64,000 bases of DNA from Saturnia japonica. Lineage: Eukaryota > Arthropoda > Insecta > Lepidoptera > Saturniidae. Positions 45,276-55,890 of this stretch are shown here, piece after piece. The notes beneath the pieces are model-generated. The model was not told the DNA's origin. It worked only from the letters and a program-made list of their open reading frames with translations, and did no database searches. Location: contig CM065322.1 in assembly GCA_033032175.1 (NCBI GenBank), positions 248,001 through 312,000 on the forward strand, given 5' to 3'. Position 1 is the stretch's first letter. Each line of letters opens with the position of its first letter. The translations under genes and the position numbers were made by a program.

Positions 45276-45854
45276 AACCTTTTTTGCTTCATTTTATTTT
45301 ACATGTTTTATTTATTTTGTTATTGTTATTGATTTACGTATTTATAACTTGTGTGTGCTTTAAATAAATGGCTATATTTATACCATGTGTAAAGCTCTGA
45401 CTTTGTTGTTTCGCAGAAGCTGTTTTCAAATAGGTACCTAATTCTACACTGAACCTGAGAATAAGTTAAAACATCCCGCTGAAACCATACTGTGGTGGTA
45501 AGGTAATTTCTAATGAGCGCTTGGTTGTGTATACCGTCGCGGTCGTGTATCGCCATCTATTGGTTTGTTTCGACAGCTTTATATACGAACTCCATTATAT
45601 TGAACTTATCTTTTTTAAGACGCTTTGGACGCTCCAGTATGCATGAATGTAATGAAATCTTTACAATCATTTTTTTTTATATTAAAAGCGAAAACCGCAG
45701 TGAAATGAGAACCTACGGACGTAAAGGTCATCGTCGTGATATCCACCGAGTATTTACTAACCAACAAACCAAAATCCGTGAGTTTGCCGTGTGTGTGGTG
45801 ATAGTGGCAGATATCTCAGCAGTAAGTACCTACATACAAATCCGAGAGTCCCCA
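45276..45854. other. Non-coding, no gene supported
   Basis: The open frame 45513-45881 spans several unrelated repeats and looks fortuitous. Confidence 0.4.
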
Positions 45855-46618
45855 CGAGTTTTTGGCGGGATCTTGAAGTGACATGTCGTGGTTTTTATTT
45901 TTAATTAACTTAGGATTTTGACCCTATATTATGTAATATTGGTGGCGTTTTGCGTGATATAGTTTGGGTTTTGTGCATAAGTGAAGTGGACTATAAATAT
46001 AAGCTGAAAGCATTCATTCAGAGATCCCATAAAAACTTCCTAGAAAGTTCTAAAAAGGGAGCCACCATCTTGTTAGGATACTGAATCGTCATAACACATG
46101 ACAGTATAATTCACTCGATAATGGTAGTAATAGTCTTCATTAAAGAAGAAGAAAGTCCCCACTAAGTGTTTTAAAGTGTGCATCGACTTATTTATTAACC
46201 AATATACTCTGCACTCTTCTTCTTCTTCTTGTTTTGGCGCCGAAAAAGAACTTGCCAGTGTCAATGTTTTTAAGCTTTCATAACATTTTCCAATATTCAC
46301 AGTCAGTGTCAATGTTTTAAAGACTTAGTACAATTTTCCAGCGTCAATGTTTTCAAGATTTCGTAGTATTATAAATTATATACAAAGTGGCGTCCAACAA
46401 GATGGTGGCCGCCTTGTCAGAACGATCTAGGGAGTTTTTGTGGGATCCCAGAATGCATGCTCTTGGTTAATACTTATAATCCACTTCACTTATGCACAAA
46501 AACTAAACTATATCACGCAAAACGCCACCAATATTACATAATATAGGGTCAAAACCTACGTAAATGCATTAAAAATAAAAACCACAACATGTCACTTCAA
46601 AATCCCGCCAAAAACTCG
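45855..46618. mobile_element. Foldback-type element, family E, with ~225-bp inverted arms
   Basis: The left arm (45855-46079) begins CGAGTTTTTGGCGGGATCTT and the right arm (46393-46618) is its inverse, ending in AATCCCGCCAAAAACTCG. Internal landmarks shared by the arms are ACATGT-GTGGTTTTTATTTT, CCCTATATTATGTAATATTG, GGTGGCGTTTTGCGTGATAT and CCACCATCTTGTT. The 310-bp centre contains three diverged repeats of about 40-45 bp, each holding GTCAATGTTTT. It encodes no protein. Single-arm relatives are at 28911-29024 and 63612-63885. No clear target duplication is visible. Confidence 0.9.
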
Positions 46619-46866
46619 GCTCTACACTCTTATAGTGTATTTGATAAATCCATCGAATATTAAACTTTTTTAATATTGATAAAGAAAACTCATTTATAAT
46701 ATTCTGTTAAAAAATATTGTTCACTATGTAATATGAGGATTTGACATATATGAACAAAATTATTTAAAAAAATCAAAATTATCATCCAAACTAAAATGTA
46801 ATATAAATTTTTATACAGTAATATATTTATTTTAAAAAAAATACAGTAACTGAGTGCAGTGTCATT

Positions 46867-46953
46867 ATGAATTTACTGCACGCGTTTGTCCTCACACTGA
46901 CCGTGTTGTTGGTGTTCATGCGGCAGCGGTATGCAGCCTACGCGGCCGTCTCG
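46867..46953 (+). CDS. Small membrane/secreted protein gene, exon 1
   Basis: ATG at 46867 opens 29 codons ending in phase 0 before a GTTTGT donor. The peptide MNLLHAFVLTLTVLLVFMRQ is a typical signal peptide or signal anchor: short polar start, a 15-residue hydrophobic core, then basic residues. It joins in phase to exon 2 at 48793 to give a 96-residue protein. The donor is weak (GTTTGT), so the junction is likely but not proven. I do not recognise the family. Confidence 0.6.
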
Positions 46954-47019
46954 GTTTGTTGCAATGATTTCCAATATAGCTTTTTCTACTGGTTTTGTTA
47001 GCCTACCACTAGAATATTA

Positions 47020-48600
47020 GCAAATGTGAAAAAGGGCCCAAGTTCGGTAGATACGACGTTCGGGGTTTTTTTTATCTGATCTTATTGTTATCCTGAGGAG
47101 CCCTATCCAAAAACAGAGCTGCTGATGACTTTTACAGCTTTACCGGGCTTTGGGGTAAGTACTTAAGATACTCAGACGCGAAGCTTATGCAACAAGCGCG
47201 CAAGGGTGCCAAAGTGGCTGGACCTCGGCTTGGGCTGTTGCCGCGATTGCAAAGAAGTCGCGATCTGACTAATTCCTTATCCGTAAAATTTGAGTTAAAC
47301 TAACATATACATATATACATGCCCCTGCCTCCTGGGAGGAAGGAAGAAACATGTGTATATGTTGCAGTGTCACCTGTGTCGTCCGGGCGGCTGCTAGACT
47401 CAAGGGTTCCACACCAAGGAACGGACCTGGGCTTGAGTTGCCGCGAGATAGGGAGGTCGTGGCGGTGAGTGTGCGGGACCGAAGTAAGCTGCCCGTCCGC
47501 TGCGGAGGGAACAGTGGTTTCAAGGGCGAGGGCGCGAGGACGCTCTGTTAGGAGAGACAGTGGAGTAATATTTGTTTATTTTCTTGATGTTATCAACGGG
47601 ATCAGTAAAGATATTACGTGTCCTATGTTGTTCGCGGGGGACGTTCGGTTTTGGGGTATAAGTCGCGGCGACTTTGGTCAACGAATTTGCGTGATTCGAC
47701 GTGGAGTTAAAATATGGTCTCGAGAGGTATTTGATGTACGATTCGACCGAGGAAAGTTCTATATCTCTATGAAGGTCTTGCTGTCGAACATACCAAAGGG
47801 CTTTGTTGATTTTACGTAAGAATCGCGTTTGGAGATCTTGGAATGTATGAATATTGGATTTTGACATATGTGCGAAGGCGGCGATATGAAATAACCGGGC
47901 GGACACACGTTTTGTATAGAGTAAGCTTGTGTCTCAAGGACATTTTGCTTACAGTCAGGGGCTGTAGTCGACCTATGACCATGGCGGCTGTGTTCCTAAC
48001 GTTACGGACATGAGGGACGAAGGTGAGCTTGTTATCGAGGGTCACACCGAGGTATTTAGTCCAGGTGGCACAGGGGATCTTTTCTATAAAGAGTTCGAGA
48101 GGTTTGATACCCTCGGGGATCTCTTTTTTGCTAGGGTCGAAGATAATGGCAACGTTCGGGGTAGTCGTTGTCATCGATTAAAGAGCTTTGATCTAACGGG
48201 TGCCAAGTTCCATAGCTGTTCATTTCATTATAGATATAGGAATGTTCGTTATACAAAACAATTTGTTACTTTCTTTGATAAGGAATTTGTAACTTGGCAA
48301 CTTTTAGTTGTCAATAAACATTTACGTTAATTTCTTCTTCTTTACATTCAAATTTTTTTATAATAATTTAATGACAATTTTATTAAAACTTGCCAAGTTA
48401 TTAATCGCACATCAAACAAAGTAACAAATTGTTTTGTAAATGATTTGAAGAAGGAACTTTCCTACAGCTATAATGAAAAGAACAGCTATGGAATTTGGAA
48501 CCCGTTAGATCTCAGCTTTTTTTATGGATGACAACGACTACCCCGAACGTCGATCTAAGCACTTGTCCCATTTTTCATATATATTTTTTTAATGGGATAT
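47020..48600. mobile_element. Long inverted-repeat element interrupted by a LINE
   Basis: The reverse complement of about 48400-48600 matches 48152-48300, with ACGTTCGGGGTAGTCGTTGT, TAACGGGT-CCAA-TTCCAT, AGCTGTTC-TTTCATTATAG and AAAACAATTTGTTACTTT in both arms, and then continues past the LINE into 47030-47065 (AAGGGCCCAAGTTCGG against GGGACAAGTGCTTAG). The element without the LINE is about 500 bp and could fold into one hairpin. Its exact outer ends are not certain. It carries no frame. Confidence 0.8.
47056..48161 (-). mobile_element. 5'-truncated Jockey LINE with 10-bp target duplication
   Basis: ACGTTCGGGG at 47056-47065 and 48152-48161 flank the insert 47066-48151. It starts (plus strand) with an 8-base T run and contains minus-strand frames (48151-47520) homologous to the C-terminal RT region of the full-length Jockey copy: KYLGVTLDNKLTFVPHVRNV, then a frameshift, and DLQTRFLRKINKALWYVRQQ with SRPYFNSTSNHANSLTKVAA. 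It is clearly a different subfamily from 22466-28390, as many residues differ. Non-functional. Confidence 0.9.
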
Positions 48601-48792
48601 AAATTATTACCTACTATAGCACTAGCGTGAATTTAATTAGTAAAAAAAAGTTACAATCCTTCATAAAATAATTAGCAATTGTTTGAAAAACGGCGTCCTG
48701 ATAATGGTAGTTTTTCAAGATATTGTAAAGTTATTGAGAATAAACGAATGATGTACATAGGTACCTAATTAGTTTGTAAAATATTGTTACAG

Positions 48793-48996
48793 GCAAAGCG
48801 ACGCAATCTACATTCTGAGTATTTGGCTGAACATGGCGATTCTTCAATCACGACAGTGTCACATTCAACTGAAGAATGCATGATCTGCGCTCGTTCAAAC
48901 AACGTTCCCTACACAATGTTATCTCAACCAAAGTGTAAAAGAGATCCAGATATACAAATTGACAATGAAGACATTGGTGTACGTCCCGTCGAATAG
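48793..48996 (+). CDS. Small membrane/secreted protein gene, exon 2
   Basis: After the TTGTTACAG acceptor, 67 codons and a TAG. It begins AKRRNLHSEYLAEHG; contains Ser/Thr-rich SSITTVSHSTEE, a CMICARSNN cluster with a later Cys (QPKCKRD), and ends DIGVRPVE. With exon 1 it makes a 96-residue protein: hydrophobic N-terminus, then a basic KRR segment and an acidic tail. It could be a type I/II single-pass peptide or a secreted precursor. Poly(A) signal AATAAA at 49072-49077. No family recognised. Confidence 0.65.
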   Translation, partial: AKRRNLHSEYLAEHGDSSITTVSHSTEECMICARSNNVPYTMLSQPKCKRDPDIQIDNEDIGVRPVE

Positions 48997-49190
48997 ATTC
49001 GAAGAAAAATACAAATTAATAATCATAAAAAAATAAGTCATGGATTACAATAATGGATTGTCAATTACAAAAATAAAAGCTAATATGTATATAATGTCTA
49101 TTTATTTCAAAGAAAACATAAGTATATATGAAATATAACGTAACTGTGTGATTCAGGTGGCGGTTCTCTTGTTTATAAGGTTGTTTTAAA

Positions 49191-49457
49191 TTATGAACAT
49201 TGTCTGCTTGGAGAGTTGTAAGTTCGTCGTTTTGTACTTGGCACCATTATGTATCGTATATTTTTCTTGTAATAAGGGCAAGTCGGTTCATCGCAACCGA
49301 GTACTTCGGCTTCACGGATCATCGGCCCACCTCTCTGTAGCAATTCATCTCCGAGTATTAACCTTCTGGCACAAGATAGTAAGCAAGGTCCACACAAAGC
49401 TAACGCACATATTGCTGCTAAAAATTCTAACAGAAACATAACAGTTTCATACCACAT
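49191..49457 (-). CDS. Small Cys-rich membrane protein, 88 aa
   Basis: A single-exon frame of 88 codons. MWYETVMFLLEFLAAICALA runs into a hydrophobic, Cys-rich segment (LCGPCLLSCARR), probably one membrane span or an uncleaved signal anchor. A soluble tail follows with GCDEPTCPYYKK and a basic end (STKRRTYNSPSRQCS). Six cysteines are present. On the minus strand, AATAAA at 49106-49101 lies 85 bp past the stop. Convergent with the 46867-48996 gene and divergent from the PAPS transporter gene. Composition supports coding. Family not recognised. Confidence 0.6.
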   Translation of the reverse strand: MWYETVMFLLEFLAAICALALCGPCLLSCARRLILGDELLQRGGPMIREAEVLGCDEPTCPYYKKNIRYIMVPSTKRRTYNSPSRQCS

Positions 49458-50046
49458 TTTATTAATATTTGTAACTTTTCTTGAATTCCATTGGTAGACT
49501 ACTTCGTTTCAAATGAAATGCGAATAACACGTTTTTGTAATATCAAAAGTAATAATTATTATACAATACATACACATACATATTAAAATAATGACGTATG
49601 GTTTATTTTTTAATAGGTTCATAAAAATTATTGTGTTGGGAGCAGTCATAATTAATTTTTAAGATTATTGAGGTGATCTCCCAACAGTTAGTAGTAATAT
49701 TCACTAAAATCATGAAGAATCTCGTTTCAACTTGATAAAAAAATATAAGTTTTTATGTGAAGACCGAGAAGGAGAATAAAGTTTAGAATTACACAAATAT
49801 ATAAATTTGTCAATGGCAACCATGGTCTTGTCATGGTCATAAGATCTGTCAAAAGTTGACAACTTGACAGTTGACTTTACAAAGTTTTCGACTGGATGAA
49901 AGTTACTGTTTATTTTTTGTAAAAATAGTGTAAAAAATAAAATATAAACTTAATTTTCGATTGTAGTAGCTTAATTCAATTTTATGAGTACACTTTATAA
50001 TTCCTTAAATAATACATTTGTGTTTCTGTAGACAATATTGTATAAA
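49458..50046. promoter_or_regulatory. Candidate bidirectional promoter
   Basis: The 589 bp between the ATG of the minus-strand 88-aa gene and the ATG of the plus-strand PAPS transporter gene must hold both 5' UTRs and promoters. At 49855-49875 there is a near-palindromic cluster, with TGTCAAAAGTTGAC then AACTTGACAGTTGAC. A CTGTTTCTGTAG acceptor-like sequence at about 50021-50032 hints at a non-coding first exon for the transporter. Confidence 0.5.
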
Positions 50047-50069
50047 ATGCGATCGAAAATTTTAGTGGG
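50047..50069 (+). CDS. sll: PAPS transporter 1 (SLC35B2/slalom), coding exon 1
   Basis: ATG at 50047 and 23 nt (MRSKILVG, ending phase 2) before a strong GTAAGT donor. Together with the next six exons it makes 353 in-phase codons. The product carries the sulfate donor PAPS from cytosol into the Golgi lumen in exchange for nucleotide, feeding sulfation of glycosaminoglycans and other substrates; in Drosophila the orthologue is slalom. It is a multispan nucleotide-sugar-transporter-family protein. Exon 1 was chosen because its donor phase exactly matches the acceptor phase at 54848 and no ATG precedes it in the next exon. About 100 C-terminal residues are missing beyond the window. Confidence 0.8.
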
Positions 50070-51164
50070 GTAAGTTTTCAGTTAACATTTAATTAAAGAC
50101 ATAAAGTAATAGTACACAATTAGTAGTGAGGAATTAGAATTGCTAGAAGTGAAGTAACTTGCAATATGTTAACAAATGATACTACGTATTCCACATAATA
50201 GATGCTTACAAAGTGCCGACTAGGTAAGTTTCCGGCGTGGTTCCTATGGCGTAGATCAGTGACAATTTTATTATTAATTCATTTATAGTACGCTAGATTG
50301 AGTATACTCTGTATCAGAACCGTAGACGAGGAAGGTGCTATTCCAGGACGACCCCAAATTATCCCAATATGAAGAAATTATAATTTTCCATGATAAACAA
50401 CTCCCTAAAAGTCCTGGGTGTGGAGATTCTATGGTTATAATCTTTACACATTTAATTCACATCAGAACCCATTTGCATAAGCATTTTTATTTTGTTTAAG
50501 TTGGGTTTATTGTTGCTGTCTACCTACATATATAAAATTTTGGGTGTGAAGATTGATACCTGCTTAGTATAATTATCAGCAATTTCATTAAGAGAGATAA
50601 TTGTTTTGACATACATTCAGTTATACAGTTGATGTGGATTGTTTGTCTGTTTGTATTAAATTTTAAGTACTAACAATTTTGTTTTGTTATTATACAAAAC
50701 AGAAAACTCACTGTTAGCGACGCATAGGCCTAAGCGTAATGATACGATAATAACGATTGTAAATATAAGTTGTAAGGATGAATAATTTGCACGAACGATC
50801 AATAATTAAATGTTTCTAATGTTTTGAATATGTTACTATAGCGTGTAGGTATGTAAGAACAATATATAAGTCATGAAAATGTGTGTAATCTAATAAAAAT
50901 AATCACTTAAAGTACTAAAATCATATATTGTCAATAATTCATATTTTGTAAAAGTTATACGTAATGTTTTGTGTTATATAAGTAAAATAGCCTTCTGTAT
51001 GTGTTTTATAATGTTTGTAAGCTCAAATAGTGCGTATATAACGAGTCACAAGACGTTTTAAGGTTGCAATGTTTAATGCTTTATATCTCCCGTGTTTATT
51101 AACCTATAATGTTAAAGTTAGTGTTTTTGAATAGGTATTTGTGTCTACATTAATGTGAAATAGT

Positions 51165-51885
51165 TTTTATTGTAATTGAATAACTGTAATTAGAGATATT
51201 AACAATTTATTGTATTCTGTATACAAGTAATAATAATAATAGACAGAGACAGCAATATTGCAACCACTGCGCATTACCGCGGTTAACGGACCACACCCAA
51301 GTTTGGTAATGAGCAGTACGGATAGAGACGCCATCGTCCGTCTCGCTCTCCGGCAAACCATATAAAAGGCGTTCTACCGGGGCCAACGAGCGCACACGGG
51401 TACCACAAGCTGAAGAATCAAGACTCAAGACTCAAGAAACTGGAAGAAACCGTACCCAGAAGACATAGTATTTACAAAGTGTATTGTCTTGAAGAATACA
51501 GCAAATTTTATTGTGGTGCCTGTGTGTCATTTCTTCGCATCTTCACTAAGTTCAACCCGCCAGCGACCCAGTCCATTCCGCTCCGTGCTACGTCATCGCC
51601 GCGCCTACCAGCAGGCACCTCACTGCGTGTGTGTACCTTGATGTTTCGCCCTCTTCACGCCTAGTAGTTTCGGGTGTGAACAGGGTTGGTCGCACGTAGT
51701 GAGAGGGGCTCGCACGCACTGGTTTCCAGACAGCTGGTTACCGTAGCGTGTTATCCGCCGTCGGTTATATACAGAGTACGAGGGATTCGTTTCCGTCGCA
51801 TTCGCGCCCTCGGTGCGCGGTCCCGCTCTGTATAGATCGACGTAGCACATTGTATAATTGGCGCACGCACGCGCTAATTTTACTC
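51165..51885 (+). repeat. LTR-like fragment, possible solo LTR
   Basis: A sharp GC-richer block contains a TATA box (CCATATAAAAGGCG at about 51358-51371), a transcribed-looking leader, then GC-rich sequence ending CATTGTATAATTGGCGCACG. TATA plus a terminal AATT followed by TGGCGC resembles gypsy-type LTRs next to a primer-binding site. No partner LTR or coding region is present and I could not fix the left end, so a solo LTR or fragment is the best guess. Confidence 0.4.
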
Positions 51886-53065
51886 ACTCTTTAATTGACG
51901 ATAATTTGGTAGTATTACTAAGGGACAATTTCATTGGAGCATGAGAACTATTCCTGTTGTGATGTTAACCTTGGAAATTTTTATTTGATTTGTTATTCAA
52001 ACCCCTCATACCTTATATATACATGTATATTTTGTGATATACAAAAGAATCTACAGAACATCTAAAAAAACAGTCATGAACCCTAATCCTAAAGACCAAA
52101 GTTTATCTCTTCATAAATTTTGTCTTAGAGGACGAACTTGCAAACAAGTTTGTAAGAACAATTTAATAACACGAGTTTCAGTTGTGGCTTTTGTTTGATG
52201 GTTTAAAAATATGTATATTGTTTACATAGCAATAATCTATATGAGATAGATCATTTATGAACCATGCAATTTAATCTTCAAACATTGTCAATAGAGAGAA
52301 GCAGATCATAATAATTCTTGATGCTCAATAAAATAATAAAGTAGATAAGACCAGTTCAAAGTCATACGTATCTTTGTAAATATGAATGTAATTTGAGTAA
52401 AATCCTTGTAATTTGCGTTTTAAATGCTTCCTTTATTATTCTTCAGTCTGCTGATAGTTACAAACATGTATTAAAGCACTTTGGTGCTATTATAGTGATG
52501 CGTCAAAATATTAGGTAATAAATAAAAGTAAACTAAATTTCTAATTACAGAGACATTTTGAAAAGTGATTTTTTTCAGATTCTTCAGTTTTGTATACTAT
52601 TGTGTAATTATGTGCTTAACTGGTGTGTTGTTGAAAGTATTATATAAGTTACATTTATTACACCACGCCATATCAGTGTACTTGGACAGGTAGAAACAGT
52701 GGAGACCAGCAGTTTCACATATTACTTCAGAAGTTCTTTTAGTTTCTTTATAATTATTAATCCTTCATGACTTGTAATCATTATCCCTAGGATTAATTTC
52801 TCATAGTCCTTGCATCAATTTCCAAACTTATTGACATAAATCAACTTGCTTATATTTTTTTAAACATTATTGTAACATGACACACACATTTTTTTTGCCA
52901 TTATTTTGTCATCTGTACACCCCATATGACCTAGCCAAGAAAAGAGGACCTAGAACATTAATATATGACTATTGTTGAAAAGCCTATGCAGTTATTGACT
53001 GAATCCAGAGTATCATATTTTGAAGTAATTATTTCCTCACAGTATACAAACATATAGCTAGTATA

Positions 53066-54370
53066 TACAAGGTGTCCAGAAAGGGTATCGGGTATTTGTT
53101 TTCGCGCCATATTCGAAACGGGGCGTCTAAAGGGTGCGGGGAGGGGTTCGTGGCGTCCGCCATTTTGTGGAGTTTTAGTCACGATGGAACAGTACTCGGG
53201 GACGCATCGCACATTTTGCGTACGAGCGTATTATCGTAATGGTGATTCAATAGTGACTGCTCAACGTCTCTATCGTGCGGAATATCGTACACGCCACGCG
53301 CCAAGTGACGATAGCATTAGGAAATGGATCAGGATGTTCGAGAATACAGGTGCGACAGTTAAAATTCAAAACTGGTCGTCCTCGTTCAGTTCGCGATGAA
53401 GAAACAATTGAAGAAGTTGAGGCGTCGGTTCGTCAAAATCCGTCTTTATCCATCCGAAAGCGAAGCCAAGCGTTGAACATCAAAAAATCGTCTTTACATT
53501 CGATTTTAAAGAAAGACTTACATCTAAAAGCCTATAAAATTCAATTGGTTCAAGAATTGAAGGATACGGACTATGCTAATCGACTGAATTTTGCGAACGA
53601 AATGCTGCAGCGATTTAACAACTTTAACAACATACTGTTCAGTGTCGAAGCAAATTTTCACCTGAATGGTCATGATATTAAGCAGAATTGTCGGTACTGG
53701 GCAGTGGAGAATCCGAGACGAAAGCATGAACGACCCCTGCATAGCCCAAAGGTCGTTGTTTAGGCCGCTATGTCTGCTAAATACATAATTGGTCCTTATT
53801 TTCATGAAGATCAACGAGGCCGAGCAATTAATGTGAATAGTGACCGTTATTGCGATATGTTGCGAAATTTTTTGGTCCCAGAGTTGCAGGAGTTTGCAGG
53901 TTTCAACTCAAGAACGTGGTTCCAGCAAGATGGGGCCACTTGCCATACCTCAAATGACTCAATGGAAGTTGTTAACGAATTATTCCCTAATAAAGTCATT
54001 TCGCGAAGGGGTAACATCAACTGGCCTCCCAGAAGCCCCTACCTTAGCCCGCTTGACTATTTTGCATGGGGATACCTTAAAAGTAAGGTTTATCAAAACA
54101 ATCCGACGAATCTAACCCAGTTAAAGCAAAACATCAGGTCAGAAATGGCAGCAATATCGATAGCTATGTGTCAACGTGTTATCGCCAATCTTCGTTTCCG
54201 TTTAGAAGAGTGCCAGCAACGTAACGGTCATCATTTGGATAACATCATCTTTTCCAAATAATTCTCCAATTCATATGCTAATAATAAACAATAAACTTTT
54301 TTATTGCATACAAATAATTTTTGTTTCATTGAACTTACAAATACCCGATACCCTTTCTGGACACCTTGTA
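53066..54370 (+). mobile_element. mariner element with perfect 32-bp TIRs and TA duplication
   Basis: The inverted repeats (53068-53099 and 54337-54368) start CAAGGTGTCCAGAAAGGGTA and are identical over 32 bp. Each is flanked by TA (53066-53067 and 54369-54370). At 1301 bp it is full size for a mariner. The spacing of 41 residues between the second and third catalytic Asp places it in the DD41D group (rosa-type). Confidence 0.95.
53184..54261 (+). pseudogene. mariner transposase (DD41D), inactivated
   Basis: Starts MEQYSGTHRTFCVRAYYRNG, with the N-terminal helix-turn-helix (PSDDSIRKWIRMFENTGATV). At about 53360-53378 the frame shifts and resumes with KTGRPRSVRDEETIEEVEAS, the usual GRPR linker. 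The first catalytic Asp position reads SVEANF (Val instead of Asp). A TAG at 53761 stops translation after SPKVVV, where the family has a Trp. The rest (SAKYIIGPYF, WFQQDGATCHTS, PPRSPYLSPLDYFAWG) keeps the second and third Asp. At least three lesions: no active enzyme. Confidence 0.93.
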
Positions 54371-54847
54371 TAATACTTTTTTGCATTAAAATGTTGTGGC
54401 TGTCTGTAATAGTGTGTGTATTTTTTGAAATTATATAAGTATATAATGTATAATTATGTAAGTTTATCTATATTAATAAAATGATTGAGGTTTGTTGTTG
54501 TGCACACATCACATAAAAACTACTGGATAGATCTTGACCATTTTTTTTTGTCTTAATCTTTGAATCTTGGTCCTTATAAACAAAATTATTACGATATTGA
54601 CATTCAATAAAAAGTTATTAAAGTTTTAACAAGGTTGTCATCACAAGATAGCACTACCAAGATTTGGAACTATAGATAATGTTGTATTTTTGATATTTGG
54701 TATTTGTTTTTGCTAAGAATAATGGTAAACGTGTGCGAAGCTGCATACATAGCGGGTTTTGAAATAAACACCATTCAAACAACAGGCCCCGTTGTTTATG
54801 ATGAATGTTTATTGAGCTGATTGTGCTAATGTAACATATATTCACAG

Positions 54848-54958
54848 GGTTGTGAGCGTGTCATGCATGCTGTTGATGTGGCTAATCACCTCGTTGTACC
54901 AGGAGCTACTCGAAGCATACGAGCAGTCAGGATCTCTCACAGATATAGAGTACTCATG
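54848..54958 (+). CDS. sll: PAPS transporter 1, coding exon 2
   Basis: Follows TATATTCACAG and ends before GTTAGT. Encodes VVSVSCMLLMWLITSLYQEL, the first membrane segment, then an acidic lumenal-type loop (LEAYEQSGSLTDIEYS). Both phases are 2, matching exon 1 and exon 3. Confidence 0.9.
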
Positions 54959-55786
54959 GTTAGTTATCAGAATTACTAAAGGTAGTTTTGTCATAGATTT
55001 TTAAATAATTATCATTATTGAGTTTACAAAAAACTGTTTGGACAGATCAGTTAGTGGACAATGAAAACATAAAATATGGAGTTGTGGTGGTAACCACCAA
55101 ACCCAAACCGGATAGGGTTTTCCACTTTTGGTAAACTTGTTGGAAGTAGGTACAACTCAAAAATAACTGCCATAATCATATGTAACACTATAGTTGGGAT
55201 GACGGCTTACTTGCCTTTCCACGTCGATATTGCCGCCGTTGAAGTTTAGTGTGTGCTTTTGGAGCCTCTGGAGGCTGAGTCCAAAATATGCTCACCATCT
55301 TGATTTAAATGTCGAGTAAGATATACTATATATATAGATATATCGTCTCAGCCAAAATCTGAACATTTAACATCTATACACATGTCAAATATATATGTAT
55401 ACAAATGTCTGTTTGTAATGTCAAAATAACAGCTTTTTACTAAATGCATATCAAACAAAGTAAGTACGGTATCCATAACAAAAAGCCTATTTTTTTTTGT
55501 CTCCTTGTCTGTTTGTTTGTTCTGGGTAATCTCCGAAACGGGCGGATTGAATTGTCAGCACTTTCACTGGCAGATAGCTGATGCTGAAAAATGAGTATTT
55601 TGAGCGCTTAAATGGCTTAATATGTCGTGTATATCATAAGAGATATGTATATCACATTAATGTAGTACACAGTTGTAGATCTTAAAAAGAAGTCAGCGAG
55701 AACAAAATATGTCTGTCTTTTAAAGATCATTCACAATAATAGTTTTTTTGTTTGCAATAAAGTCTAATGTAACTATTTTATTGCAG
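54959..55786 (+). other. PAPS transporter intron 2
   Basis: No coding content seen. Contains the inverted family D copy (55412-55690) with its 'GTAATGTCAAAATAACAGC' end motif. Confidence 0.7.
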
Positions 55787-55890
55787 GTTTTTCCGTTTGC
55801 TCCTGAACCTGGCTGGCTACTCGACAATACTGGTGCCTGGCTTCATATTGTACAAATATCTACAGAAAACTAACTATTTCGATAAGATTA
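55787..55890 (+). CDS. sll: PAPS transporter 1, coding exon 3
   Basis: Acceptor TATTTTATTGCAG and donor GTGAGT. Encodes WFFRLLLNLAGYSTILVPGF followed by ILYKYLQKTNYFDKI. The W-F-R----N-AGY---LVPG--L--Y---NY pattern is diagnostic for SLC35B2. Ends in phase 1. Confidence 0.95.

Larger units (their letters stand above)
46954..48792 (+). other. Intron of the small-protein gene, filled by nested repeats
   Basis: Bounded by a GTTTGT donor and a TATTGTTACAG acceptor. Most of it is a long inverted-repeat element (about 47020-48600) into which a 5'-truncated Jockey LINE has inserted. Confidence 0.6.
50070..54847 (+). other. PAPS transporter intron 1
   Basis: GTAAGT...TTCACAG intron of 4.8 kb. It holds an LTR-like fragment (51165-51885) and a mariner (53068-54368). 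Otherwise AT-rich with no exon seen. Confidence 0.75.
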
